NCBI RefSeq assembly: GCF_000719265.1
Contig: NZ_JOFL01000012.1
Span: forward strand, 1-64,000
Source of the DNA: Streptomyces roseoverticillatus
GTDB lineage: Bacteria > Actinomycetota > Actinomycetes > Streptomycetales > Streptomycetaceae
DNA: 64,000 nt
Reading direction: 5' to 3'
Below the pieces are notes generated by a model. It did not search any database and had not been told where the DNA came from. It was given only the letters and a program-made list of their open reading frames with translations. Both the position numbers and the translations under genes were made by a program. Of the stretch, positions 1 through 8,312 are shown piece by piece. Positions within the stretch are counted from its first letter, which is position 1. Every line of letters begins with the position of its first letter.

Positions 1-37
1 TGGGGGACCGTGTGGGAGAGTAGGACGCCGCCGAACA
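1..37 (+). rRNA. 5S ribosomal RNA, 3' end only
   Basis: The first bases match the conserved 3' arm of actinobacterial 5S rRNA, including the stretch GGGAGAGTAGGACGCCGCCG. The rest of the gene lies left of the window. An intrinsic terminator follows within about 12 bases, as expected at the end of an rrn operon. The exact mature 3' end is estimated. Confidence 0.9.
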
Positions 38-47
38 ATTTTTAGAG

Positions 48-88
48 AAAGCCCTGGTGGGAACCTTGAGTTCCCGCCAGGGCTTTTT
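48..88 (+). terminator. rRNA operon intrinsic terminator
   Basis: The arms AAAGCCCTGGTGGGAAC and GTTCCCGCCAGGGCTTT form a 17-bp stem with a single G-U pair and a 5-base loop, followed by a run of T. It directly follows the 5S rRNA. Confidence 0.93.
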
Positions 89-103
89 CGCGTTTACCCA
101 TCC

Positions 104-1138
104 TTATGCCAGTCTCCCCAGCTCCTCTCTCCGTACCTCTCCCACCAGCCTTTCCCCTCTCAGCCACCGCCCCACTTCCTCCACCGCCCACACCCCGAGC
201 CGCCGGCCCTCACTCCCCTGAGCCCCGGCAATGTGCGGCGTCACCATCACCTGCGGCAACGACAACAGCTGCTGTTCCTTTTCCAGCGGCTCCGGGTCCG
301 TCACATCGAGCCACGCGCTCAGCCGCCCCGACGCGCACTCCCGCTCCAGCACCCCCGTGTCGACGATCGACCCCCGCGCCGTATTGATGACCGTCCCACC
401 GTCCGGAATCAGCGCCAGGTGCTCTTCATCCAGCAGCCGGTGCGTCTCCGGGGTCTCCGGCGCGTGAACCGTCACGATGTCCGACGCCCGGCAGAGGTCT
501 GCCAGGCAGGCCACGCGCTCCACGCCCATCCGTTCGGCGTCCTCGTCCGTCACGTACGGGTCGAAGAGCAGCACCCGGTATCCGGCCGCCGAGGCCCGTA
601 GCCCAGCTGTCACCCTTCGGCCGATCCGCGAGGCGCCGATGACACCCACCGTGCGGCCGTCCGCTCCCCGCCTTTCCGTGAAGGCCGGCCAGCGGCCGTT
701 CGCGTATGCCGCGGCCATCGGCAAGGCACCCTTCGCCGCGAGCGCGATCACCGCGAGGGTGAAGTCGGCGACCGGCCCCGCATTTGCCTCTGCCGCAGAC
801 GAGACGGCGATCCCGCGCTCCCAGACTTCCTCGGCTGCCACCAACCACTTCACTGACCCGGCCGCGTGGACGACGACCCTCAGCCGTGGCGCCCGGTCGA
901 GCACGGCCTTTGTCAGTGGCGGGCATCCCCACCCCGTGACGAGGACCTCCACATCCTCCAGGCCTTCCGGTCCGGCTACCGGGATCTTCTCCCCGTCCTC
1001 ACCGGTCTGAATGGGCTTCACCAGCACCACCCGGCCCGTCAATTCCCCCAGCCGCTCCAGCAGATCGCCAGGCATCACTACCCCCAGCTCTTCCGCGCCC
1101 ATGACCACCGCAACACCACCCGCACGCGCTTCTGTCAT
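104..1138 (-). CDS. D-isomer specific 2-hydroxyacid dehydrogenase family protein
   Basis: The 344-residue protein has the two-domain fold of NAD-dependent D-2-hydroxyacid dehydrogenases. The nucleotide-binding loop is at about residues 166-174 (VIGASRIGR). The catalytic set is visible as Arg255 in NTARGSIVD, Glu283 in DPEPL and His302 in PHIAG. The family reduces 2-oxoacids or oxidises 2-hydroxyacids; the substrate here (glyoxylate, hydroxypyruvate, phosphoglycerate or other) cannot be told from sequence. The ATG at 1138 was chosen because a GGGGG ribosome-binding stretch lies about 6 bases upstream; the reading frame continues further upstream without support. It is divergent from the next gene, with 75 bases between the start codons. 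Confidence 0.88.
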   Translation of the reverse strand: MTEARAGGVAVVMGAEELGVVMPGDLLERLGELTGRVVLVKPIQTGEDGEKIPVAGPEGLEDVEVLVTGWGCPPLTKAVLDRAPRLRVVVHAAGSVKWLVAAEEVWERGIAVSSAAEANAGPVADFTLAVIALAAKGALPMAAAYANGRWPAFTERRGADGRTVGVIGASRIGRRVTAGLRASAAGYRVLLFDPYVTDEDAERMGVERVACLADLCRASDIVTVHAPETPETHRLLDEEHLALIPDGGTVINTARGSIVDTGVLERECASGRLSAWLDVTDPEPLEKEQQLLSLPQVMVTPHIAGAQGSEGRRLGVWAVEEVGRWLRGERLVGEVRREELGRLA

Positions 1139-1213
1139 GCGCAGCCCCCTGCCCTCCCGGCCGAGAGCGAAAACACATTGCCTGTGCCAACCATCTGGCG
1201 CGACGATCAAGAG

Positions 1214-1777
1214 ATGGAGCACATCATCAAGCCTGTGCGCGCGGACGACTGGGAGAAGTCCAAGGAGCTGCGGCTGGTGGCGCTTTCGGATCCGGTGGCG
1301 CCCATCGCTTTCCTCGACAGCTACGAAAAGGCTTCCGCGCAGCCCGACAGCTATTGGCAGGAGAGGGCCCGGGCGAGTTCCGAAGCGTGCAGTGTCATCA
1401 CGTTCGTGGCCGAGGCGCCCGACGGGACGTGGGACGGCACGCTCACCGTTCTGGTCGAGCTCCCGGACGCCGAGGAGGAGACCGTCTTCGGCGGCGCCCC
1501 GTCCGTTCCGCAGACGCACATCGTCGGGGTCTTCGTCCGCCCCGAAGCCCGCGGGAACGGCCTCATACAGGCGTTGTTCGCTGCGGCCGTCGCATGGTCC
1601 TGGCAGCTGTCCGAGCCCCGTGTCGAGCGCATACGCCTCTTCGTCCACGAGGACAACGGGCGTGCTCTCTCCGTCTACCGCAACGCCGGCTTCGTGCCCT
1701 CCGGCCTCACCGTGGCCATGCCCGACGATCCGCAGGCGAAGGAGTACGAGCTCGAACTCGTCCGCCCCGCCGGCTGA
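1214..1777 (+). CDS. GNAT family N-acetyltransferase
   Basis: The 187-residue protein is a single GNAT domain. The acetyl-CoA pyrophosphate-binding segment is at about residues 104-120 (VGVFVRPEARGNG), and the C-terminal VYRNAGFVPSG stretch is the usual beta6-beta7 region. The acceptor substrate is unknown. The frame is open far upstream, but the ATG at 1214 begins the domain; its ribosome-binding site is weak. It ends 31 bases before the following histidine kinase gene, so the three rightward genes may be co-transcribed. Confidence 0.85.
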   Translation: MEHIIKPVRADDWEKSKELRLVALSDPVAPIAFLDSYEKASAQPDSYWQERARASSEACSVITFVAEAPDGTWDGTLTVLVELPDAEEETVFGGAPSVPQTHIVGVFVRPEARGNGLIQALFAAAVAWSWQLSEPRVERIRLFVHEDNGRALSVYRNAGFVPSGLTVAMPDDPQAKEYELELVRPAG

Positions 1778-1808
1778 ACTCCCCTGATTCTCCGCTCATA
1801 CTCCAGTC

Positions 1809-3065
1809 ATGCTCCACCGGATCCGGATCCGTAGCCCCTGGGCCGTCGACGCCCTGATCACCGCCGTGGTCCAGGTCGCCGTGACCATCCCCTTCGTGGT
1901 GCCGCGCGCGGCCGACGTACCGCCCGCGACCTGGGCGTTCTACGGGATGACCACGCTGTCCGTGCTGCCGCTCCTGTGGCGCAGCCGGGCGCCGCTGACC
2001 TGTCTTCTGGCGATCACCCTGGCCGGGTTCGTCTATCTGCCGATGGGCGGGCCCGGTCAGCCGATGCCGTACAGCCCGCTGGTGGCGATCTTCACGGTGG
2101 CCGCGCAGGGAGGAGCCCGGCAGCGGCAAGTGACGATCGCCGCCGGGCTGCCGCTCGTCGCCTTCGCGGTCGCCCTCCGGACCAACACCGCCCGCGAGTA
2201 CCTCTTCGCGTTCTTCCTCTTCACGATGGTGTACGTGCTGGGTGTGCTGGCGCGGACCCGGCAGGCGTACACGCAGGCCGTCGAGGCGCGCGCCGCCGCG
2301 CTGGAGCGGGACCGGGAGCGGGAGGCCGAGCGGGCCGCCGAGCGGGAACGCGCCCGGATCGCACGGGAGATGCACGACGTCCTCTCGCACGCCGTCAGTC
2401 TGATGATGGTTCAGGCGGAGGCCGGGCCTCTGGTCGTACGGTCGGATCCCGACCGGGCGGAGGCGGCGTTCGACGCGATCGCCGGGGCCGGGCGGGACGC
2501 GATGGTGCAGCTGCGGCGCATGCTCGGCGTGCTCAAGGAAGACCCGGGGGCGGCCCCAGGTGAGGGCGACGCCCTGCACGGCCCGCGGCGCACGCCACAG
2601 CCCACCCTCGCCGGGCTGCACGGCCTCGTGGACCAGGTGCGGCGGGCCGGGCTCCCCGTGGCCCTGCTGACAGAGGGCGAGCCGCGGCCGCTCGCCGCCG
2701 ACGCCCAGGTCACCGTCTACCGCGTCGTCCAGGAGGCGCTGACGAACGTCCTCAAGCACTCCGACGCGCGCACCGTGACCGTGCGGCTCGCCTGGGGACC
2801 GCCCGGCGGAGACAGGCTTTCCGTGACCGTGGACGACGACGGCTCCGGCGTCCGCAAGCCCGGCGGCGAGGGCAGTGGCAGGGGGCTGATCGGGATTCGC
2901 GAGCGGGCCGCCGCGCACGGCGGGACGGCGTCGGCCGGGCCGGGACCGGACGGCCGTGGCTACCGCGTTGGTCTGCAACTGCCCCTCGTGATCTCCTCAC
3001 GGGCAGGAGCGGCAGAAGTGGCAGGAGGAGCAGGAGTGGCAACAGAGCAGGGGGAGACGACGTGA
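1809..3065 (+). CDS. Two-component sensor histidine kinase (NarL/DesK type)
   Basis: The 418-residue protein has about five or six hydrophobic segments in residues 13-150 and no large extracellular domain, so it probably senses a membrane-associated signal. A charged coiled linker (about 155-185) leads to a HisKA_3 dimerisation domain with the phosphoacceptor His189 in EMHDVLSHAV. The ATPase domain has an N box around Asn313 (QEALTNVLKH), a DDDGSG motif and a GRGLIGIRER loop. The stop codon overlaps the start of the response regulator gene by 4 bases (GTGA), so the two are translationally coupled. The signal is unknown. Confidence 0.92.
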   Translation: MLHRIRIRSPWAVDALITAVVQVAVTIPFVVPRAADVPPATWAFYGMTTLSVLPLLWRSRAPLTCLLAITLAGFVYLPMGGPGQPMPYSPLVAIFTVAAQGGARQRQVTIAAGLPLVAFAVALRTNTAREYLFAFFLFTMVYVLGVLARTRQAYTQAVEARAAALERDREREAERAAERERARIAREMHDVLSHAVSLMMVQAEAGPLVVRSDPDRAEAAFDAIAGAGRDAMVQLRRMLGVLKEDPGAAPGEGDALHGPRRTPQPTLAGLHGLVDQVRRAGLPVALLTEGEPRPLAADAQVTVYRVVQEALTNVLKHSDARTVTVRLAWGPPGGDRLSVTVDDDGSGVRKPGGEGSGRGLIGIRERAAAHGGTASAGPGPDGRGYRVGLQLPLVISSRAGAAEVAGGAGVATEQGETT

Positions 3066-3718
3066 CGATCCGTGTGGTGGTGGCCGACGACCAGGAGTTG
3101 GTGCGGAGCGGCTTCGCGATGATCCTGTCCGCTCAGCCGGACATCGAGGTCGTGGCGGAGGCCGGCGACGGCGCCGAGGCCGTGGCGGCCGTCCGGCGGC
3201 ACGCGCCCGACGTCGTCCTGCTCGACATCCGCATGCCGGGCATGGACGGCATCGAGGCGGCCCGCACCATCTGCGCGGACAGCGGCTGCAAGGCCGTCAT
3301 GCTCACCACCTTCGACCAGGACGACTACGTCTACGAGGCGCTGCACGCGGGCGCGAGCGGGTTCCTGCTGAAGGACGTCCGCAGGGACGACCTCGTGCAC
3401 GCCGTACGCGTCGTCGTCGCAGGGGACTCCCTGCTCGCGCCGTCCGTGGCCCGCCGCCTGGTCGCCGACTTCACCAGTCGCGGGCAGCCGGCGGCCACCG
3501 CCGCGCCGGCCCTGGGGGCGCTCACCGCGCGCGAGCGCGAGACGCTCGTGCTGCTCGGCCGGGGCCTGTCGAACGCGGAGATCGCGGCCGAGCTGGTGGT
3601 CAGCGAGCACACCGTGAAGACGCACGTCAGCAACGTGCTGTCGAAGCTGGGGCTGCGCGACCGGATCCAGGCGGTCATCTGCGCGTACGAGACGGGGCTG
3701 ATCGCCCCCGGCGGCTGA
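3062..3718 (+). CDS. NarL-family response regulator, partner of the preceding kinase
   Basis: The 218-residue protein has an N-terminal receiver domain with phosphoacceptor Asp55 (VVLLDIRMPG) and a conserved acidic pair at residues 9-10. The C-terminal LuxR-type helix-turn-helix is at about residues 150-210 (LTARERETLVLLGRGLSNAE). The GTG start lies inside the kinase stop and has a GGGGGA ribosome-binding site. The phosphorylated protein would act as a DNA-binding dimer; its targets cannot be read here. Confidence 0.93.
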   Translation: MTIRVVVADDQELVRSGFAMILSAQPDIEVVAEAGDGAEAVAAVRRHAPDVVLLDIRMPGMDGIEAARTICADSGCKAVMLTTFDQDDYVYEALHAGASGFLLKDVRRDDLVHAVRVVVAGDSLLAPSVARRLVADFTSRGQPAATAAPALGALTARERETLVLLGRGLSNAEIAAELVVSEHTVKTHVSNVLSKLGLRDRIQAVICAYETGLIAPGG

Positions 3719-3855
3719 GCCGCCCGGCCCCGTCATCCCCCGCGCGAGGGAGGCCGGTGGCAGCGGATACCGCTCGCGTCGGCGATTCGCCGGCGCGCTC
3801 GGATCGCGACGATGGATTCCGCTGGGAAGAACCGTCACCACCAGGGGGAACCACC

Positions 3856-5115
3856 GTGCGCCGCAACAGAATCGCCGTCCTCGCAGCCACTGCTACCGCC
3901 ACCACCACGGCAACCGTCATCGCGCTGGGCGCGATCGCCGCACCCGCCACAGCCTCGCCCGCCACCTCCCACGCTTCCGTGCAGTTCACCGGCAAAGCTG
4001 CCGACAAGGCCGCGGGCAAAGCTGCTGAAGCGGACAAGGCTACTGAAAAGGCCGCCGCCCTGCGGAAGGCGATCGACGGCCTGCCGGACGGCGCCGCCAC
4101 GGCCGCGCAGGTCCGCTACAAGGACAAGGACCTGCGCTGGAAGGGGGCGTCGGGGGAGGCCGACGTGCGGACGCACGCGCCGGTCAAGGGCGACGAGCGG
4201 TTCCGCGCGGGCAGCATCACCAAGACGTTCACGGCGGCCGTCGCGCTGCAGCTCGTCCACGAGGGGAAGCTCGAACTCGACGGGACAGTGCAGCACTACC
4301 TGCCGGGCCTGCTGCCCGCGCACTACCCCGACGTCAAGGTCGGGCAGCTGCTGAACTACACGAGCGGCCTGCCGGGCGGGGACACCCGCGGGACCCCGAA
4401 GACCCCCGACTGGGACAAGGGCCGCTACACCACCTGGGACCACCGCGCCCTCGTCCAGGCGGGCTTCGGCAAGCCCATGGAGTTCGCTCCCGGCACGCAG
4501 CAGCACTACTCCAACATCGGCTACAACGTGCTGGGGCTGCTGATCGAGAAGGTCACGGGACGGACGTACGAGCAGGAACTGCGCGACCGGGTCATCAACC
4601 GAGCCGGCCTCAAGGACACCTACAGCCCCGGCACGAGCTTCCGCATCAAGGGCCGCCACACGCATGGCTACGAGGCGCTCAAGAACGCCGACGGCACCAC
4701 CCGGCTCGTCGACACGACCGAGTGGGACCAGTCCGAGACGTGGGCCTCCGGCGACCTCATCACCACGACGGCCGACCTGGACCGCTTCGTCTCCGCGCTC
4801 TTCGCCGGCCGCATCGTGCCGCGGCAGGAGCTGAAGCTGATGTTCACCGTGCCGCAGGTCCCGCAGTACGAGAGCGGGAAGCCCGCCGTCTACGGCAGCG
4901 GCCTGGCGCGCGTCCAGCTCACCAAGGGCGGGCCCGTCTACTGGGGCAAGACCGGGAGCCGCTACGGCTACCTGAACGGCTTCGCCGCCACCCAGGACGG
5001 GAAGCAGTCGCTGATCTACTCCGTCAACTCCACGGACGCGAAGAGGGAGAACGTCTCGCCGGACTCGCGCGTCGGCCGGATCATCGCGGCGGGCGTCGGG
5101 ACGCCTTCCGCGTAG
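3856..5115 (+). CDS. Secreted class-C serine hydrolase (D-Ala-D-Ala carboxypeptidase / beta-lactamase fold)
   Basis: The 419-residue protein has all three serine-hydrolase motifs: Ser120-x-x-Lys123 (SITK), Tyr218-Ser-Asn220 (YSN) and Lys365-Thr-Gly367 (KTG). An N-terminal signal peptide (about residues 1-35) ends near ATASPA, so the enzyme is exported. The likely role is cell-wall peptide trimming or an esterase-like activity; the family is broad. A short Lys/Ala-rich segment of about 25 residues follows the signal peptide and may act as a wall-interacting spacer. The GTG at 3856 has an AGGGGGA ribosome-binding site and is preferred to the open frame upstream, which lacks a signal sequence. 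Confidence 0.9.
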   Translation: MRRNRIAVLAATATATTTATVIALGAIAAPATASPATSHASVQFTGKAADKAAGKAAEADKATEKAAALRKAIDGLPDGAATAAQVRYKDKDLRWKGASGEADVRTHAPVKGDERFRAGSITKTFTAAVALQLVHEGKLELDGTVQHYLPGLLPAHYPDVKVGQLLNYTSGLPGGDTRGTPKTPDWDKGRYTTWDHRALVQAGFGKPMEFAPGTQQHYSNIGYNVLGLLIEKVTGRTYEQELRDRVINRAGLKDTYSPGTSFRIKGRHTHGYEALKNADGTTRLVDTTEWDQSETWASGDLITTTADLDRFVSALFAGRIVPRQELKLMFTVPQVPQYESGKPAVYGSGLARVQLTKGGPVYWGKTGSRYGYLNGFAATQDGKQSLIYSVNSTDAKRENVSPDSRVGRIIAAGVGTPSA

Positions 5116-5160
5116 AGCCGCCCTCGAAGAGCCGTCCCCGGACGACCACCGCATCGGTGC

Positions 5161-6870
5161 CTACCCGGCGAGCGCGCGGTGCGGCCACCGCGCGCGGGCC
5201 TGCTCCTCGGAGCGCATGAGCGCGAAGGTCGGCAGGCCCAGCGCCGCGCCGTCCGTCAGGAGGTCCGGGAGGGCGGGCACGGGCGCGACGGCGGCGACAT
5301 CGTCCAGCACCAGGGACAGTGGTGGGTCGAGCCGACCGGCAGATGACCGTACGGCCATGCCCCGGCCGCGCTCGACCACGCTTGCGACGAGTGCGGTCAG
5401 CAGGGGCATCGCACCCGGGCGGGTGCGGGGATCCTCAATCGCCTCACCCACCACGTACAGGGTTCCCCCCTCGGCGACAAATGATTCCCATGCAAGGGAA
5501 TCGGCCCGGTGCGGATTGCAGGCATCGCGGACGTGAACGGACGACAGTGCGCCCAGCGCACGCGCGGTCAGCTCCTGGGCCACCTCGCGGCGTTCGGGGT
5601 GCCCCGTGAGCGCTGATTCGAGCTCCCCGGCCGCGCCGCCCGCCGCCTTCACGTGCGTCCGCAGGATCCGTACCGGCTCGTGCGCCGCAGCGCCCTGCGA
5701 CCAGCGGAGCACCTGGCGGAACGGGCGGGCGTCCACGGCGGCGGCATGCAGCCAGCAGCGCAGCAGCGTCTCCGCGACGTCGGCGGTGGCCGAATCGAGG
5801 GCGCTGTGCGGGCGTACGGGGGCCAGCAGGGCGGCCGCGCGGGCGGCGGCGGTCTCCCGGGCCGTGCAGCCCCCCAGAGGCGACCAGCGGAGCCGGTCGG
5901 GGGTGTCGAGGAGGTGGCTCGGGTCGAAGACATGCACAGGGCCGAGCTTGGCGCGGGCGTCCTTCGTGGCCGCCCACAGCGCGGCGTCACTCGTCGTGAC
6001 GAGCACGGGGCCGGCGGCCTCCAGGACGGCGCGGACGGCGGTGTCGCCGCGGTCCGCGCCGTAGCGGACGCCGGGCGCGACGGGCCCGGCGGGGCTGCCG
6101 ATCGCGCCCTGTGCGGCGGACGCACGGGGCACGGGCACGGACAGGACGCCCGTGGGGCCGCCCGGCCCGGTCCCGGACCCCGGCCCCGGAGCTCCGCCGG
6201 AGGGGCCGGCGGTGTGAGCCGCCCTGCCGTCGGCTCTGTCCGGCTGCGGGGAGCGCGGGGAGTGCGGGACGGCGTCCGGCGCCCTGGTGTCGTCACCGCT
6301 CCCGGCCGCGGCGAGGCCGGCCGGGCCTGTCTCCACGGCCCGGCCCGGCGGCCCTTGCGGCTCCGGGTGCCCGTCCGCGGAAGCGAAGGCCGTCTCCGTC
6401 TCCCCGGCGGTGCGGACGTCTGTCGTCCGCGCCTCGGCCGCGGTCCTGCCCGCCACGGAGGAGGCGTCCGCGCCGCTCCCACTGCCGGAGGCCGCACCCG
6501 CGAGGGAACCCGCTGCCCGGCGTCGCGCCCGTACCGCCTTCCAGCGCGCCACGGTGCCGACCACGAACACGCCCAGGACGATCAGCGTCAGCAGCTCGCC
6601 GATGAGGAGGCCCCAGAAGAGGCCGTAGCCCGAGAGGCTCTCCGCCGGGGTGTCCGGCCAGGCGGCATGCAGGTTGCGTGGCTGTGTCACCAGATGCCGC
6701 ACGGCCATGGGCGTACGGGTGAGAGTGACGGCCTCAGGCCAGGCGCCGTGGGCGAACAGCGCTGCCAGGCCCGTCGTCCCCCACACGAGCAGCGTCATGC
6801 CCAGCAGCAGCCCTATGACCGCCATCAGCAGCCCGTCCGGGATGCCGCGCTCCGGCTGCCGGTCGCTCAT
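5161..6870 (-). CDS. VirD4/TraG-like type IV secretion coupling-protein homologue
   Basis: The 569-residue protein begins with two membrane helices (about residues 12-40 and 83-108), the topology of VirD4 coupling proteins. A Gly/Ala/Pro-rich linker runs to about residue 245, followed by a domain resembling the TraG/VirD4 ATPase. Resembling segments are VLVTTSDAALWAATKDAR leading to GPVHVFDPSH, and a Walker-B-like LSLVLDD near the C-terminus. I see no GxxxxGK(S/T) P-loop in front of the first segment, so ATP binding is doubtful. It is the last gene of the T4SS-like operon, 29 bases after the VirB4 ATPase gene. The start has ATG and a GGGG-rich upstream stretch. Confidence 0.78.
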   Translation of the reverse strand: MSDRQPERGIPDGLLMAVIGLLLGMTLLVWGTTGLAALFAHGAWPEAVTLTRTPMAVRHLVTQPRNLHAAWPDTPAESLSGYGLFWGLLIGELLTLIVLGVFVVGTVARWKAVRARRRAAGSLAGAASGSGSGADASSVAGRTAAEARTTDVRTAGETETAFASADGHPEPQGPPGRAVETGPAGLAAAGSGDDTRAPDAVPHSPRSPQPDRADGRAAHTAGPSGGAPGPGSGTGPGGPTGVLSVPVPRASAAQGAIGSPAGPVAPGVRYGADRGDTAVRAVLEAAGPVLVTTSDAALWAATKDARAKLGPVHVFDPSHLLDTPDRLRWSPLGGCTARETAAARAAALLAPVRPHSALDSATADVAETLLRCWLHAAAVDARPFRQVLRWSQGAAAHEPVRILRTHVKAAGGAAGELESALTGHPERREVAQELTARALGALSSVHVRDACNPHRADSLAWESFVAEGGTLYVVGEAIEDPRTRPGAMPLLTALVASVVERGRGMAVRSSAGRLDPPLSLVLDDVAAVAPVPALPDLLTDGAALGLPTFALMRSEEQARARWPHRALAG

Positions 6871-6899
6871 CCGCCGTCCCCCGTTCCCCTGGCCCTGCC

Positions 6900-8303
6900 T
6901 CAGGCCACCGTCGATTCGGACTCCGGTGACGCATCCGCTTCCAGGGCCGCGGCCGCCCGCTCCGCGGCAGCGGCCTCCGCCGCGAGCTCGCGCGCGAAGT
7001 CGCCGTCCTCGGTCATCGCCCGGTCGGTGTAGACGAGCGGGCGTTCGATGTCGGTAATGAGGTGCTTGACGACCTGGACATTGCCGTTGACGTCCCAGAC
7101 GGCGATGCCCGGCGTCAGCGTCGGGATGATCTCGACGGCCCAGCGGGGCAGGCCGAGCACCCGGCCCGTGGCGCGGGCCTCGTCGGCCTTCTGGGCGTAG
7201 ATGGTGCGCGTGGAGGCCATCTTGAGGATCGCCGCGGCCTCGCGCGCCGCCGCGCCGTCGACGACGTCGGACAGGTGGTGGACGACCGCGACGAACGACA
7301 GGCCGAGCCGCCGGCCGAACTTCAGCAGCCGCTGGAAGAGCTGCGCCACGAACGGCGAGTTGATGATGTGCCAGGCCTCCTCGACCAGGAAGATCCGTTT
7401 CTTCCGGTCGGGCCTGATCCACGTGTGCTCCAGCCAGACGCCGACGATCGCCATCAGGATCGGCATGGCGATGGAGTTGCGGTCGATGTGGGAGAGGTCG
7501 AAGACGATCAGGGGGGCGTCGAGGTCGATGCCGGCCGTCGTCGGCCCGTCGAACATGCCGCGCAGGTCGCCGTCCACGAGCCGGTCCAGGACCAGCGCGA
7601 CATCGAGGCCCCAGGCCCGTACGTCGTCTATGTCGACGTTCATCGTCTCCGCGGACTCGGCCTCCGGGTGCCGCAGCTGCTCCACGATGTCGGTGAGCAC
7701 CGGCTGCCGGTCGAGGATCGTCTCGTTCACGTTGGCGTGGGCGACCTTGAGGGCGAAGCCGGCCCGTTCGTCGAGCCCGCGGCCGGTGGCGACTTCGATG
7801 ATCGTGCGGAGGAGAGCGAGCTGGCCGGTCGTGGTGATCGACGGGTCCAGCGGGTTGAGCCGGATGCCGCCGTGCAGGGCGGCGGCGGGGTCGAGCCGGA
7901 TGGGGGTTATCCCCAGCTGCTGGGCGATCAGGTTCCACTCGCCGACGCCGTCCTCGCCCTGGGCGTCCAGGACGACGACCTGCCGGTCGCGGAACCGCAG
8001 CTGGCGCAGGACGTACGTCTTCTCCAGCGCCGACTTGCCGTTGCCGGACTCGCCGAGGACGAGCCAGTGCGGGGCGGGCAGCTGCTGTCCGTAGAGCTGG
8101 AAGGGGTCGTAGATGTAGCCCTTGCCGGAGTACACCTCGCGCCCGATGACCACGCCGGAGTCGCCGAGGCCGGGGGCGGCGGTCGGCAGGTAGACGGCCT
8201 GGGCCTGGCCGGTGGAGGTCCGCACGGGCAGCCGCGTGGTCTCCACCTTCCCGAAGAGGAAGCTGGTGAACGCGTCGGTCAGGGAGGCGAGCGGGTCGAG
8301 CAC
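6900..8303 (-). CDS. VirB4-like ATPase, C-terminal motor half
   Basis: The 467-residue protein is a VirB4/TrbE-type ATPase domain. Walker A is at residues 84-91 (GESGNGKS), and Walker B with a catalytic Glu pair is near residue 310 (IFLVEEAWHI). The later segment (GRRLGLSFVAVVHHLSD) matches the conserved VirB4 motor. The N-terminal VirB4 domain is missing and is supplied by the upstream gene, so VirB4 is split. The GTG start has AGGGG six bases upstream and lies 9 bases after the upstream stop. In type IV systems this ATPase sits at the inner membrane and powers assembly and transport. Confidence 0.9.
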   Translation of the reverse strand: MLDPLASLTDAFTSFLFGKVETTRLPVRTSTGQAQAVYLPTAAPGLGDSGVVIGREVYSGKGYIYDPFQLYGQQLPAPHWLVLGESGNGKSALEKTYVLRQLRFRDRQVVVLDAQGEDGVGEWNLIAQQLGITPIRLDPAAALHGGIRLNPLDPSITTTGQLALLRTIIEVATGRGLDERAGFALKVAHANVNETILDRQPVLTDIVEQLRHPEAESAETMNVDIDDVRAWGLDVALVLDRLVDGDLRGMFDGPTTAGIDLDAPLIVFDLSHIDRNSIAMPILMAIVGVWLEHTWIRPDRKKRIFLVEEAWHIINSPFVAQLFQRLLKFGRRLGLSFVAVVHHLSDVVDGAAAREAAAILKMASTRTIYAQKADEARATGRVLGLPRWAVEIIPTLTPGIAVWDVNGNVQVVKHLITDIERPLVYTDRAMTEDGDFARELAAEAAAAERAAAALEADASPESESTVA

Positions 8304-8312
8304 GGCATGCCC

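Noticed and set aside
1..1200. tRNA genes next to the rRNA operon end
   Set aside because: No cloverleaf-like sequence or conserved GGTTCGAATCC-type T arm was found downstream of the 5S rRNA.
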